A stretch of DNA of 64,000 bases from Paenibacillus sp. PK3_47 (GTDB lineage: Bacteria > Bacillota > Bacilli > Paenibacillales > Paenibacillaceae). The stretch's first letter is position 1. Every line of letters begins with the position of its first letter. The notes below the pieces were generated by a model. It made no database searches. It was not told where the DNA came from and worked only from the letters and a program-made list of their open reading frames with translations. Positions 56,924-64,000 of this stretch are shown piece by piece. A program made the translations under genes and the position numbers. The DNA lies in assembly GCF_023520895.1 (NCBI RefSeq), contig NZ_CP026029.1:6696001-6760000 (forward strand), written 5' to 3'.

Positions 56924-58999
56924 CTAAGCCTGTGCCTTGCGTTTCAGTATAGCCAGTCCGTTAACCGGAAGTGTAATCTCTGCCGGAACCTCTGCGCCCG
57001 ATTCCATATCCGTGTAGGCGCGTCCGTCCAGGACAACCGTCTGCTCGCTGCCGCTGAAATTCTGTACAAAGATGTAGTCCTGTTCACCGTCTGTACGCGG
57101 CTGTGCAGTTACACCTGCCGGCAGTTCACTGTCCAGGGTGCGGATAATTCCCGCATTGGCAGTAATGGCTGCATACAGCTCCACATAGAAAGCCGGATCC
57201 TTCACGCGTGTAGCCAAATGATAAGCTTTACCTGCACCCAGCTTGTTCAGCGTCAGGGCCGGACGGCCGGCGTAGAAATCACTGCGGTAAGTTCCAAGCG
57301 CTTCTGCGCCTTCCAGGTGGATCAGTTCGGCAATCTCGTGGGCATCGTAGTCACCGGACAGGTTAAGGGCATTGCCTTTCTCAAGTACAAGGCCGTTCAG
57401 ATCCCGGTCGTGCAGCCCTTCTGTCTCTTCCGCCCAGATTCCCAGCGTCTTGCGCAGCGGTCCCGGGAAGCCGCCCAGATGGCACAGATCATTCTCTCCG
57501 ACAACTCCCGACCAGTAAGTAGCCAGGAAGTTTCCGCCCTGCTCCACATAGTTCTCAATGTTACGGCCGTTTTCTTCTGTAATAAGGTACTGCATCGGAG
57601 CGATAACCAGCTTATAGCGGGACAGGTCATCCCCGGAGCCGACAACATCCACCGGTATCCCCAGCTCCCACAGCGCACGGTAATGCTGAGCTACAGTCTC
57701 TTCATATTTCAGCCCGGAATTGCGGATACCCTGCGCATCCTTGATCGCCCAGCGGTTATCCCAGTCAAACAGGATCGCGGTCTCTGCAGGAGTAGAAGTG
57801 CCTACTACATCTGTCAAGCCAGCCAGTGTTTGGCCTACTTCAGCAACATCCTGGAACACACGGGTGTTCTCGTGTCCGCTGTGATCCACAACTGCACCGT
57901 GGAATTTCTCACTGGAGCCCCGGCTTTTACGCCATTGGAAGTACTGTACGGAATCCGAGCCGTGGGCCACGGCCTGAAGTGAAGACAGCTTATGCATGCC
58001 CGGGCGTTTCAGCTTGCTGACCGACTGCCAGTTCAACAGCGAAGGTGTGCTCTCCATCAGCAGGAACGGTTTGTTCTTGAAGCTGCGGAACATATCATGG
58101 TGCATGGCTGTCCAGGCGGCAAGACGGGAATCGTCATTGTCTGCGGTATAGCCCCAGTCCGGATAAGCATCCCAGGAGACCACATCCAGAATTTGGGCCA
58201 GCTTGCGGTAGTCGATGCCGTCAATATTGTGCATATTTGTCGTAATCGGCAGCTCCGGGTTGTAAGAGCGCACTGAATCCATTTCATGACGGCAGAAATC
58301 AATCGTCTGGTCGCTGACAAAACGCCGCCAGTCGAGGTTCATGCCGTGTACCTGTGTCTCGCCGTGCGGAGCCGGAGATTCAATCTGATCCCAGGAAGTA
58401 TAGGTATGGCTCCAGAATGTCGCCCACCAGGCATGGTTAAGCTCATCCAGACTGCCTTTGTATTTCGCCTTCAGCCAATCTCTGAATGCATCCTGGCAGT
58501 AATCACAGTGGCATTCGCCGCCGAACTCATTGGAAATATGCCAGCCGATTACAGCCGGATGATGGGCATAACGCTCCGCGAGCTTCGTATTGATCAGCGC
58601 TGTTTTTTCCCGGTAGACCGGAGACGTAAAGCAGTGATTGTGCCGGACCCCGTGCAGATTACGCACACGGTTGCGTTCGATACGCAGCACTTCAGGATAC
58701 TTTGCTGACATCCAGGCCGGACGTGCGCCGCTCGGGGTAGCCAGGAATGCATATATACCATTTTCGGCAAAGGTATCGAGCACATGGTCCAGCCATTCGA
58801 AGGTGAACACGCCTTCTTCCGGTTCAAGTGACACCCAGGAGAAAATACCGACGGACATTACATTGCAGCCCGCCAGCTTCATCATCCGGATATCCTCATT
58901 GAACACTTCAGGGTACTTCAGCCATTGCTCGGGATTATAGTCGGCACCGTGCAGCATTACAGGGGCCTTGCTGCTGATTGCAGGGGATTTGAGACTCAT
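56924..58999 (-). CDS. Glycoside hydrolase family 42 beta-galactosidase
   Basis: A 691-residue intracellular retaining enzyme releasing galactose from beta-galactosides or plant galactan oligomers. The N-terminal GADYNPEQWLKYPEVFNEDIRMMKLAGCNVMSVGIFSW is diagnostic. The acid/base is Glu158 (WHISNEFGG) and the nucleophile Glu316 (FLLMESTPS). Zinc-ligand Cys123, Cys163, Cys165 and Cys168 are intact. Trimerisation and C-terminal beta domains follow. Divergent from an AraC regulator. Confidence 0.95.
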   Translation of the reverse strand: MSLKSPAISSKAPVMLHGADYNPEQWLKYPEVFNEDIRMMKLAGCNVMSVGIFSWVSLEPEEGVFTFEWLDHVLDTFAENGIYAFLATPSGARPAWMSAKYPEVLRIERNRVRNLHGVRHNHCFTSPVYREKTALINTKLAERYAHHPAVIGWHISNEFGGECHCDYCQDAFRDWLKAKYKGSLDELNHAWWATFWSHTYTSWDQIESPAPHGETQVHGMNLDWRRFVSDQTIDFCRHEMDSVRSYNPELPITTNMHNIDGIDYRKLAQILDVVSWDAYPDWGYTADNDDSRLAAWTAMHHDMFRSFKNKPFLLMESTPSLLNWQSVSKLKRPGMHKLSSLQAVAHGSDSVQYFQWRKSRGSSEKFHGAVVDHSGHENTRVFQDVAEVGQTLAGLTDVVGTSTPAETAILFDWDNRWAIKDAQGIRNSGLKYEETVAQHYRALWELGIPVDVVGSGDDLSRYKLVIAPMQYLITEENGRNIENYVEQGGNFLATYWSGVVGENDLCHLGGFPGPLRKTLGIWAEETEGLHDRDLNGLVLEKGNALNLSGDYDAHEIAELIHLEGAEALGTYRSDFYAGRPALTLNKLGAGKAYHLATRVKDPAFYVELYAAITANAGIIRTLDSELPAGVTAQPRTDGEQDYIFVQNFSGSEQTVVLDGRAYTDMESGAEVPAEITLPVNGLAILKRKAQA

Positions 59000-59054
59000 A
59001 AGGGTAGATTCATCCTCTCATTATCTGTCCGTGTCAGGATGGGACTTTTCTCTG

Positions 59055-59113
59055 ATTATACTTCTCCAGAAGTCCTGTCCATATTGCGGATTATCATTTA
59101 TACTATTTATAAT
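59055..59113. promoter_or_regulatory. GH42/AraC divergent promoters
   Basis: Minus-strand TATAAT at 59055-59060 with TGGACA at 59076-59081 (15-bp spacing, short) serves GH42. Plus-strand TATAAT at 59108-59113 serves the AraC gene, 75 bp before its start. No clear 21-22-bp repeat was found. Confidence 0.4.
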
Positions 59114-59188
59114 AAAGGATAATTGTTTGTTAACAGTAGGAATATTCTCGCGACTGCATAGCACTAAATGAACATGAGGTGAATTACT

Positions 59189-60058
59189 TTGCTGCCCTTT
59201 TCCCTGGTTGAGCTGCCCCGCAAGGCTGATGCCTTTCCGCTCTACCCTTATTCGGTAGGCCACCATATCCAGTATCATCATGTCCGGCCGACCGGCTTTC
59301 CCGTGCACCAGGTATTTCTGATCCGCAGCGGCAGCGGCCTGTTCCGCGATCTGGCGGACGGTACCGAAACTGTACTGGCTCCGGGCATGGTATTTGCTTT
59401 TCCGCCTGACCGGGGCCATGAATATTATCCGCTGTCCCATGAGCCCTGGCATGTGGCCTTTATCGGCTTCTACGGCAGCCAGTCCGGTCCGTTGCTCGAA
59501 GGATTGCGTCTCCTGCCCTACGCCCCGTTCAAAGTGGATCAATTCGAAGAGTGCTGGGATCTCATCTCCGGGATCTGGCATACCGTTGACAGGCATAATG
59601 CTGCCCGGCTGGATGAAAACACGATGCAGGAGCTGTCCATCACCCTGTACCGGCTGCTGCTCATGCTCCGCAGGGGAGATTCTGCCTTTAGCCCGGCTGA
59701 GCGCCCGGAGACCGAAACGGTCCGGAATGATGCGCTGCAAAAAGCAGTCAGCCTGATCAATGAGCATTTCACCGAACCGCTCCTGATCGCTAACCTGGCG
59801 GCAGCCGTGGGTTATTCCGTCCAGCATTTTCAGCGGCTGTTCCTGCAGGAATTCGGTGTCACTCCGCATAAATATCTCCAGAATCTGCGGCTGCAGCGGG
59901 CGATGCAGATGATTACCGAGAGCCCTGAACGGCCGGTGCAGGATCTCGCGCTGAACGTGGGCATGGAGACGAATTATTTTATCAGAGTCTTCCGCAAAAC
60001 CTATGGCTGTACACCGGGGGTTATGGGACAACGCCTGCGCAGCGGCAGCAGTATGTAG
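59189..60058 (+). CDS. AraC-family regulator, probably of the GH42 gene
   Basis: A 289-residue activator starting at TTG 59189, after GAGGTGA. The N-terminal cupin (HHIQYHHVRPTGFPVHQVFLIRSGSGLF, LAPGMVFAFPPDRGHEYYP) should sense a sugar; the C-terminus has two helix-turn-helices (LIANLAAAVGYSVQHFQRLFLQEFGVTPHKYL; DLALNVGMETNYFIRVFRKTYGCTPGVM). The divergent pairing with GH42 suggests it activates it in response to a galactoside. Confidence 0.86.
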   Translation: MLPFSLVELPRKADAFPLYPYSVGHHIQYHHVRPTGFPVHQVFLIRSGSGLFRDLADGTETVLAPGMVFAFPPDRGHEYYPLSHEPWHVAFIGFYGSQSGPLLEGLRLLPYAPFKVDQFEECWDLISGIWHTVDRHNAARLDENTMQELSITLYRLLLMLRRGDSAFSPAERPETETVRNDALQKAVSLINEHFTEPLLIANLAAAVGYSVQHFQRLFLQEFGVTPHKYLQNLRLQRAMQMITESPERPVQDLALNVGMETNYFIRVFRKTYGCTPGVMGQRLRSGSSM

Positions 60059-60091
60059 TACTTTTCAGCAAAGTGTCAGACCGTGTATGAT

Positions 60092-60124
60092 CAAAAGCTC
60101 CTGTCAGACCGGCGGAGCTTTTTC
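60092..60124. terminator. Bidirectional terminator between AraC and SMR genes
   Basis: AAAAGCTCC (60093-60101) and GGAGCTTTTT (60114-60123); it overlaps the stop codon of the SMR gene and has T runs on both strands. Confidence 0.75.
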
Positions 60125-60445
60125 CGGCTGGTTGGAGGCGTTCAGCAGTACCACACCGGCGATGATTGCGGCAATAGCGATAAATGAAACCACAGTAAAA
60201 TGATCCTTCCATATCACCACGCCAAGCAGTGCCGTAACCGCCGTCCCTACTCCTGACCAGACCGCATAAGCGAGACTTAACGGAATGACCTTGAGACTCA
60301 TCGACAAGCAATAAAAGGATAACCCCATGCCAAAAACAACGCCTACCCCCGGCAGGAGATTGCTAAAGCCGTCCGATAATTTAAGCATGGTTGTGCCGAA
60401 AATTTCAAAACAGATAGCCAGTGCCAGATAAATATAACTTTTCAT
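60104..60445 (-). CDS. SMR-family efflux subunit 2
   Basis: A 113-residue four-helix small multidrug resistance protein. Glu14 (ALAICFEIFGTTMLKLSDGF) is the proton- and substrate-binding residue; AYAVWSGVGTAVTAL is the helix 3 signature. It overlaps the other SMR gene by 4 bp, so the two probably form a heterodimer, as in EbrAB or YkkCD. Substrate could be quaternary cations or guanidinium compounds; no riboswitch supports the latter. Confidence 0.9.
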   Translation of the reverse strand: MKSYIYLALAICFEIFGTTMLKLSDGFSNLLPGVGVVFGMGLSFYCLSMSLKVIPLSLAYAVWSGVGTAVTALLGVVIWKDHFTVVSFIAIAAIIAGVVLLNASNQPEKAPPV

Positions 60446-60771
60446 AGCGTCCCCCCGGATGCAAGCTTCAGTGCAATTACACCGCCGATAATCAGCAGCA
60501 GACCGAGTATTTTTTTGGCATTCATCCGTTCTTTATAAAAGAATACCCCCACCATTGCCGTTAACGCCGTACCTGCTCCCGACCATATGGCATAGGCCGT
60601 GCCGAGTGAAATGGATTGAAGCGCCAAAGACAAAAAATAAAAAGCTGAACCCAGGCCGGCGATTACACCAAGGGAGGGATACAGCCGTTTAAATCCGTCC
60701 GATAATTTCAGCAGCGAGCTGCCGCATACCTCGGATACAATGGCAATAGCCAATAATACAAAAGGATTCAC
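60442..60771 (-). CDS. SMR-family efflux subunit 1
   Basis: A 109-residue four-helix SMR protein with Glu14 (AIAIVSEVCGSSLLKLSDGF) and AYAIWSGAGTALTAM. It overlaps the TetR gene upstream and SMR 2 downstream by 4 bp each, so all three are translationally coupled. The two SMR proteins share the fold and the GF-LKLSDGF-like segment but differ elsewhere, as expected for opposing-topology partners. Confidence 0.9.
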   Translation of the reverse strand: MNPFVLLAIAIVSEVCGSSLLKLSDGFKRLYPSLGVIAGLGSAFYFLSLALQSISLGTAYAIWSGAGTALTAMVGVFFYKERMNAKKILGLLLIIGGVIALKLASGGTL

Positions 60772-61328
60772 AGTCCCTTTTCCTCCTTATCCGTCATTTT
60801 GAGCAGTTCCCGGATCACTTGTTCACGCAGCGCCGGTTCCAGCTTCCCGAAGCCGAACATTTCCGAGAACCAGAGGCCGTCAGCCGCCAGCCGGACAATG
60901 GTTGAACGCACAGGATCTATTCCGTCGTTTTCGATATTTTTCTGCCATAAGGTATACTGCTCCTGCAGCTTTTCAAGCAGTTCAGGCTTGCTGAAAAGGG
61001 CTGCGGTAAGCGCTGTACTGATCCCGTTACCCTCCTGTATATCATAAGCCACCGATTCCGTGTAAGCCCTGCTCCACCTGCCCTGCTCGACCGCGGATTG
61101 TGCCGCCCTTCCCTGCACATCTGCAACAAAACCATCCGTCAGCTCTTCGACCAGTCCCTGAATCAATGCATTTTTGTTCGGAAAATGGTGCAGCAAGCCG
61201 CCTTTGCTGACGCCTGCTTCCCGGGCTGCTGCTTCAAGAGTAAGCTTCTCCACGCCCTGATTTCTGATAATTTCAGAAGCTGCGGCTAATATAAGCTGCC
61301 GTTTCGAATTGCTGTTCAAATTCATCAC
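60768..61328 (-). CDS. TetR-family repressor of the SMR pair
   Basis: A 186-residue regulator with N-terminal helix-turn-helix (RQLILAAASEIIRNQGVEKLTLEAAAREAGVSKGGLLHHFPNKNALI) and a TetR_C ligand-binding domain. It is first in the operon and probably controls it through the dyad at 61344-61357. The start is uncertain: GTG 61328, ATG 61325 and TTG 61319 are in frame behind CGGGGG, and TTG has the best spacing. Confidence 0.9.
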   Translation of the reverse strand: MMNLNSNSKRQLILAAASEIIRNQGVEKLTLEAAAREAGVSKGGLLHHFPNKNALIQGLVEELTDGFVADVQGRAAQSAVEQGRWSRAYTESVAYDIQEGNGISTALTAALFSKPELLEKLQEQYTLWQKNIENDGIDPVRSTIVRLAADGLWFSEMFGFGKLEPALREQVIRELLKMTDKEEKGL

Positions 61329-61338
61329 CCCCGAATTT

Positions 61339-61368
61339 ACTATACCGTCTGGACGGTTTTTATGTCAA
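61339..61368 (-). promoter_or_regulatory. Promoter and TetR operator of the SMR operon
   Basis: Minus-strand TTGACA (61363-61368), 18 bp, TATAGT (61339-61344). The spacer holds the dyad ACCGTC-CA-GACGGT (61344-61357), so a bound TetR dimer would cover the promoter. Confidence 0.8.
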
Positions 61369-61384
61369 AATCATTTTTCCGTGC

Positions 61385-61440
61385 AACATAAACGGCAGCC
61401 GCCGGAACCTGATCGCTCAAGTTCCGGCGGCTGCCGCTCT
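61385..61440 (-). terminator. Terminator of the ABC exporter genes
   Basis: Perfect 16-bp arms (61393-61408 and 61421-61436, GC-rich) with a 12-nt loop, followed leftward by GTTTATGTT. Confidence 0.8.
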
Positions 61441-61462
61441 TATTGTAAGGCTATTGTACTGA

Positions 61463-63202
61463 CTATACTGCAGCAAACTGGCTGTTATACAGCCGGGCAT
61501 AATATCCGCCTTGTTCCAGCAGGCCTTCATGCGTACCGCTCTCGACGATATCCCCGTCTTTCATGTACAGGATCATGTCTGCCTCACGGATGGTAGACAG
61601 CCGGTGGGCGATGACAAAGCTGGTGCGGCCGGACATCATGGTCAGGAAGGCCTTCTGGATGCGGATTTCCGTCAGTGTGTCGATACTGCTCGTCGCTTCA
61701 TCCAGAATCAGCATCGGCGGATCCGCCAGCATAACCCGGGCAATGGTCAAGAGCTGCTTCTGGCCCTGGGAGAGGCTGTCTCCCGAGCCGGAAATTCGGG
61801 TATTATAGCCTTCAGGCAGCCGCCTGATAAAGCTGTGCGCATTGGCTGCTTTTGCCGCGGCAATGACCTCCTCTTCCGTAGCCTCCGGCTTTCCGTAGGC
61901 AATATTGTCACGGATGGAGCCGCCGGTCAGCCACGTATCCTGCAGCACCATGCCAAAGTTCCGGCGCAGGCTGTCACGGGTGATCTCCTTGATATTTCTG
62001 CCGTCAATTCTGATCTCGCCGCTGCCCACATCGTAAAAGCGCATCAGCAGGTTGACCAGTGTTGTTTTTCCCGCCCCGGTCTGTCCGACAATTGCTACCC
62101 GGGTGCCCGGCTTCACCTCCAGGCTGAAGCTCTTGATCAGCGGGCGTTCCGGGTTATAGGCAAAGCTGATCCGGTCAAAAACAATCGTACCGGGCTCCGT
62201 GCCCAGGATATGTGCCTGAGGGCTGTCCGGCGTTTCCTGCGGCAGATCGAGTATGGCAAAGATCCGCTGTGCGGAAGCCGTTGCAGACTGCAGCTGTGTG
62301 ATCACTCCGGTAATCTCGTTGAACGGCTTCGCGAACAAATTGGAGTAGATCAGAAAGCTGGATAAATCCCCTACAGACAGATGCCCCCCGATGACAATCG
62401 CACTGCCGATCATCGCAATAACCGAGAAGGTAATGTTGTTCACGAGTCTTGTCGTCGGATTAGCCAGGGAACCGTAGAACTGTGATTTGACTCCTGTACG
62501 GTATAATTGATCGTTGTGTTCCGAGAAGCGGGCGAATGAACGCTCTTCATAATGAAAAGCCTGAACCACCTTTTGCCCGCCGACAATTTCTTCTGCATAG
62601 CCGTTCAAACTGCCTACAATTTTCGCCTGCTCCCTGAACATCTGCTGGGAACGGGTAGTGATGAACCGGGCTACATAGTATGTAACCGGCGCCGAGAGCA
62701 GGACGACCAGTGTCATCACCGGACTAATGTAGAGCATCAGGCCGATGGCTCCAACTATCGTAACGATGCCGGTCAGCAGCGTGGAGAAGCCCTGCAGCAG
62801 CCCGTCTGACACGGCATCCATATCATTGACAAAGCGGCTGATGCTGTCTCCCTGCGGATGGTTGTCGTGGAACTTCAGGGGCAGAGCATCCAGCTTGTCA
62901 AACAGCTCACGGCGCAGTTCATACACTGTGCGATAAGCCATCCGGTTGGTGTAGTAAGTCAGCAGCCAGCCGAAGAAGCTCCCGGCAAGATACACTGCTC
63001 CCAGAATGAGCAGCAGCCGGAGAACGGCAGGAAAGTCGACGTTCCCCGGACCAATCATCTGATCAATCGCCCGCCCGATAAGCAGCGGGCCAATCAGGCT
63101 GGATATCACACTAAGCACGGCGCTGACCGCTGCGGCTACGGCAATTCCTTTATGCTGCCTTGTATATGTGATTATTCTTTTCCAGGTTGCTGTACTGGTC
63201 AT
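61463..63202 (-). CDS. ABC exporter half-transporter, canonical nucleotide site
   Basis: A 579-residue protein: six-helix type I exporter domain (1-310) and ATPase domain (340-579) with Walker A GQTGAGKTT, Q-loop region MVLQDTWLTGGS, signature LSQGQKQLLTIAR and Walker B MLILDEATSSID with the catalytic Glu. It overlaps the preceding ABC gene by 4 bp, and the two should form a heterodimer like Bacillus YfiB/YfiC or BmrC/BmrD, exporting drugs or lipids. Confidence 0.92.
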   Translation of the reverse strand: MTSTATWKRIITYTRQHKGIAVAAAVSAVLSVISSLIGPLLIGRAIDQMIGPGNVDFPAVLRLLLILGAVYLAGSFFGWLLTYYTNRMAYRTVYELRRELFDKLDALPLKFHDNHPQGDSISRFVNDMDAVSDGLLQGFSTLLTGIVTIVGAIGLMLYISPVMTLVVLLSAPVTYYVARFITTRSQQMFREQAKIVGSLNGYAEEIVGGQKVVQAFHYEERSFARFSEHNDQLYRTGVKSQFYGSLANPTTRLVNNITFSVIAMIGSAIVIGGHLSVGDLSSFLIYSNLFAKPFNEITGVITQLQSATASAQRIFAILDLPQETPDSPQAHILGTEPGTIVFDRISFAYNPERPLIKSFSLEVKPGTRVAIVGQTGAGKTTLVNLLMRFYDVGSGEIRIDGRNIKEITRDSLRRNFGMVLQDTWLTGGSIRDNIAYGKPEATEEEVIAAAKAANAHSFIRRLPEGYNTRISGSGDSLSQGQKQLLTIARVMLADPPMLILDEATSSIDTLTEIRIQKAFLTMMSGRTSFVIAHRLSTIREADMILYMKDGDIVESGTHEGLLEQGGYYARLYNSQFAAV

Positions 63203-64000
63203 TGTCCTGCCTCCTTACCTGACAGCTGGGACTTGCAGATCTCCTGATACACACTGCAGCTCTCCAGCAGCTCGTCATGACTGCCGGTGCCGGCAATCCG
63301 CCCTTCATCAAAAACAATAATCCGGTCTGCCTGCTGCACCGTGCTTACCCGCTGCGAGACGAGCAGTACGGTCGTATTCCCGCTGTACGCCTTCAGCGCA
63401 CGGCGCAGCGCGGCGTCAGTGGCGAAATCCAGCGCGCTGGAGGAATCATCAAGGATAAGGATAGGCGGCTTCCCGACCACAGCACGGGCAATCGTCAGCC
63501 GCTGCTTTTGCCCGCCGGACAAATTTCTGCCGCCGCGGGCTACAGCGGTATCGAGTCCCTCCGGCAGCTTGGCAATAAACTCCTCCGCCTGGGCCACTGC
63601 AGCAGCCTGCATAAGCTCATCCACGGATGCATCCGCCTTGCCCCAGCGGATATTATCGGCAATGGTTCCGCTGAACAGCAGCGCCTTCTGGGGAACCATA
63701 CCGATTCTGCCCCGCAGCTGTTCCAGCGGAAACTGCTTTACGTTCACGCCGTCAATTCTGACTTCTCCTGCGGCAGCATCATAAAAGCGGGAAATCAGGT
63801 TCACGAATGTGGACTTGCCCGAGCCGGTGCTGCCGATCAGTCCGACCGTTTCCCCGCGGTTAATCGTCACCGAAATATCATTCAGTGCCAGTTCACCCGT
63901 AGCATGATATCTGAAGGACACATGCTCAAAGGCAACAGCCGGCGCATTCCTGTCTTCCTGCGGGAGTGCAGGATTGCCGGCATCAGCGATCGAGGTCACC
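63199..64000 (-). CDS. ABC exporter half-transporter, partial, degenerate Walker B
   Basis: Only the C-terminal ATPase domain is inside the window; the frame runs open through the right edge, where the membrane domain should lie. Walker A is GSTGSGKST and the signature LSGGQKQRLTIAR is canonical, but Walker B reads ILILDDSSSALD, with Asp where the catalytic Glu belongs. In heterodimeric exporters one partner has such a change and forms the non-hydrolysing site. It precedes the 579-residue partner with a 4-bp overlap. Confidence 0.9.
   Translation of the reverse strand, partial: VTSIADAGNPALPQEDRNAPAVAFEHVSFRYHATGELALNDISVTINRGETVGLIGSTGSGKSTFVNLISRFYDAAAGEVRIDGVNVKQFPLEQLRGRIGMVPQKALLFSGTIADNIRWGKADASVDELMQAAAVAQAEEFIAKLPEGLDTAVARGGRNLSGGQKQRLTIARAVVGKPPILILDDSSSALDFATDAALRRALKAYSGNTTVLLVSQRVSTVQQADRIIVFDEGRIAGTGSHDELLESCSVYQEICKSQLSGKEAGQ

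Noticed and set aside
59021..60031. Long open frame antisense to the AraC gene by GH42 (336 codons)
   Set aside because: Shadow of a clear AraC gene whose cupin and helix-turn-helix motifs are in the other strand.
61329..61384. Guanidine (ykkC-type) riboswitch upstream of the SMR pair
   Set aside because: Only about 15-25 nt separate the predicted transcription start from the tetR start, far too short for such an aptamer, and a TetR operator explains the control.

Overview
The window looks like a chromosomal segment of a Paenibacillus-type member of the Bacillota. The grounds are strong AGGAGG-type ribosome sites, TTGACA/TATAAT promoters, CcpA-type cre sites, YesM/YesN-type two-component regulation, the miaB-ricA pair and a dense set of secreted and intracellular plant- or fungal-polysaccharide enzymes (GH8, GH42, GH52, GH78, GH87-type). 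The species cannot be fixed from the sequence alone. No rRNA, tRNA, CRISPR array, prophage or insertion sequence was seen.

Layout. 1-2133: an NAD(P)H oxidoreductase and a secreted GH8 chitosanase/glucanase. 2145-7206: a leftward five-gene unit miaB-ricA-Nudix regulator-pncA-pncB (tRNA modification plus NAD salvage). 7232-10443: an unusual regulatory locus with a hydrolase-like sensor fused to a SARP-type DNA-binding domain, a possible divergent mini-transcript, and an orphan ketosynthase. 10578-11737: an old-yellow-enzyme reductase. 11784-17949: the L-rhamnose operon fucO-rhaB-rhaA-rhaD with its divergent DeoR regulator. 17900-24124: a cysteine-desulfidase-like gene, gnd and zwf, an HxlR regulator, a methyltransferase and an acetyltransferase. 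24160-34938: a carbohydrate island (GH52 xylosidase with AraC regulator, GH87-type multimodular enzyme, CPBP protease, GH78 rhamnosidase with AraC regulator). 34980-43991: streptothricin-acetyltransferase-like gene, then a sugar ABC importer with two paralogous binding proteins and a YesM/YesN pair. 44089-49159: small housekeeping and hypothetical genes, a frameshifted lipoprotein and several tandem-repeat arrays. 49160-53600: a uronate locus (unrecognised enzyme, kduI, DeoR regulator, kduD). 53633-64000: hypotheticals, Nudix, HAD, GH42 with AraC regulator, a TetR-controlled SMR efflux pair and a heterodimeric ABC exporter cut by the window edge.

How it fits together. GH78, the rhamnose operon and kduI/kduD would together handle rhamnose- and uronate-rich pectic material; GH52, GH42, GH8 and GH87-type enzymes extend this to xylan, galactosides, chitosan/beta-glucan and alpha-glucan. 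Four regulator-enzyme pairs are divergent, and direct repeats spaced 21-22 bp lie at several of these promoters, as expected for AraC-type activators. cre-like sites at the rhamnose, rhamnosidase and ABC-importer promoters point to carbon catabolite control.

Most unusual items: the catalytically dead hydrolase-SARP fusion with its 11-bp-phased heptamer repeats; a family of 51-bp tandem repeats with covarying hairpin arms in three intergenic regions; a binding protein co-transcribed with a YesM/YesN pair; and a ketosynthase whose first active-site His is Gln.
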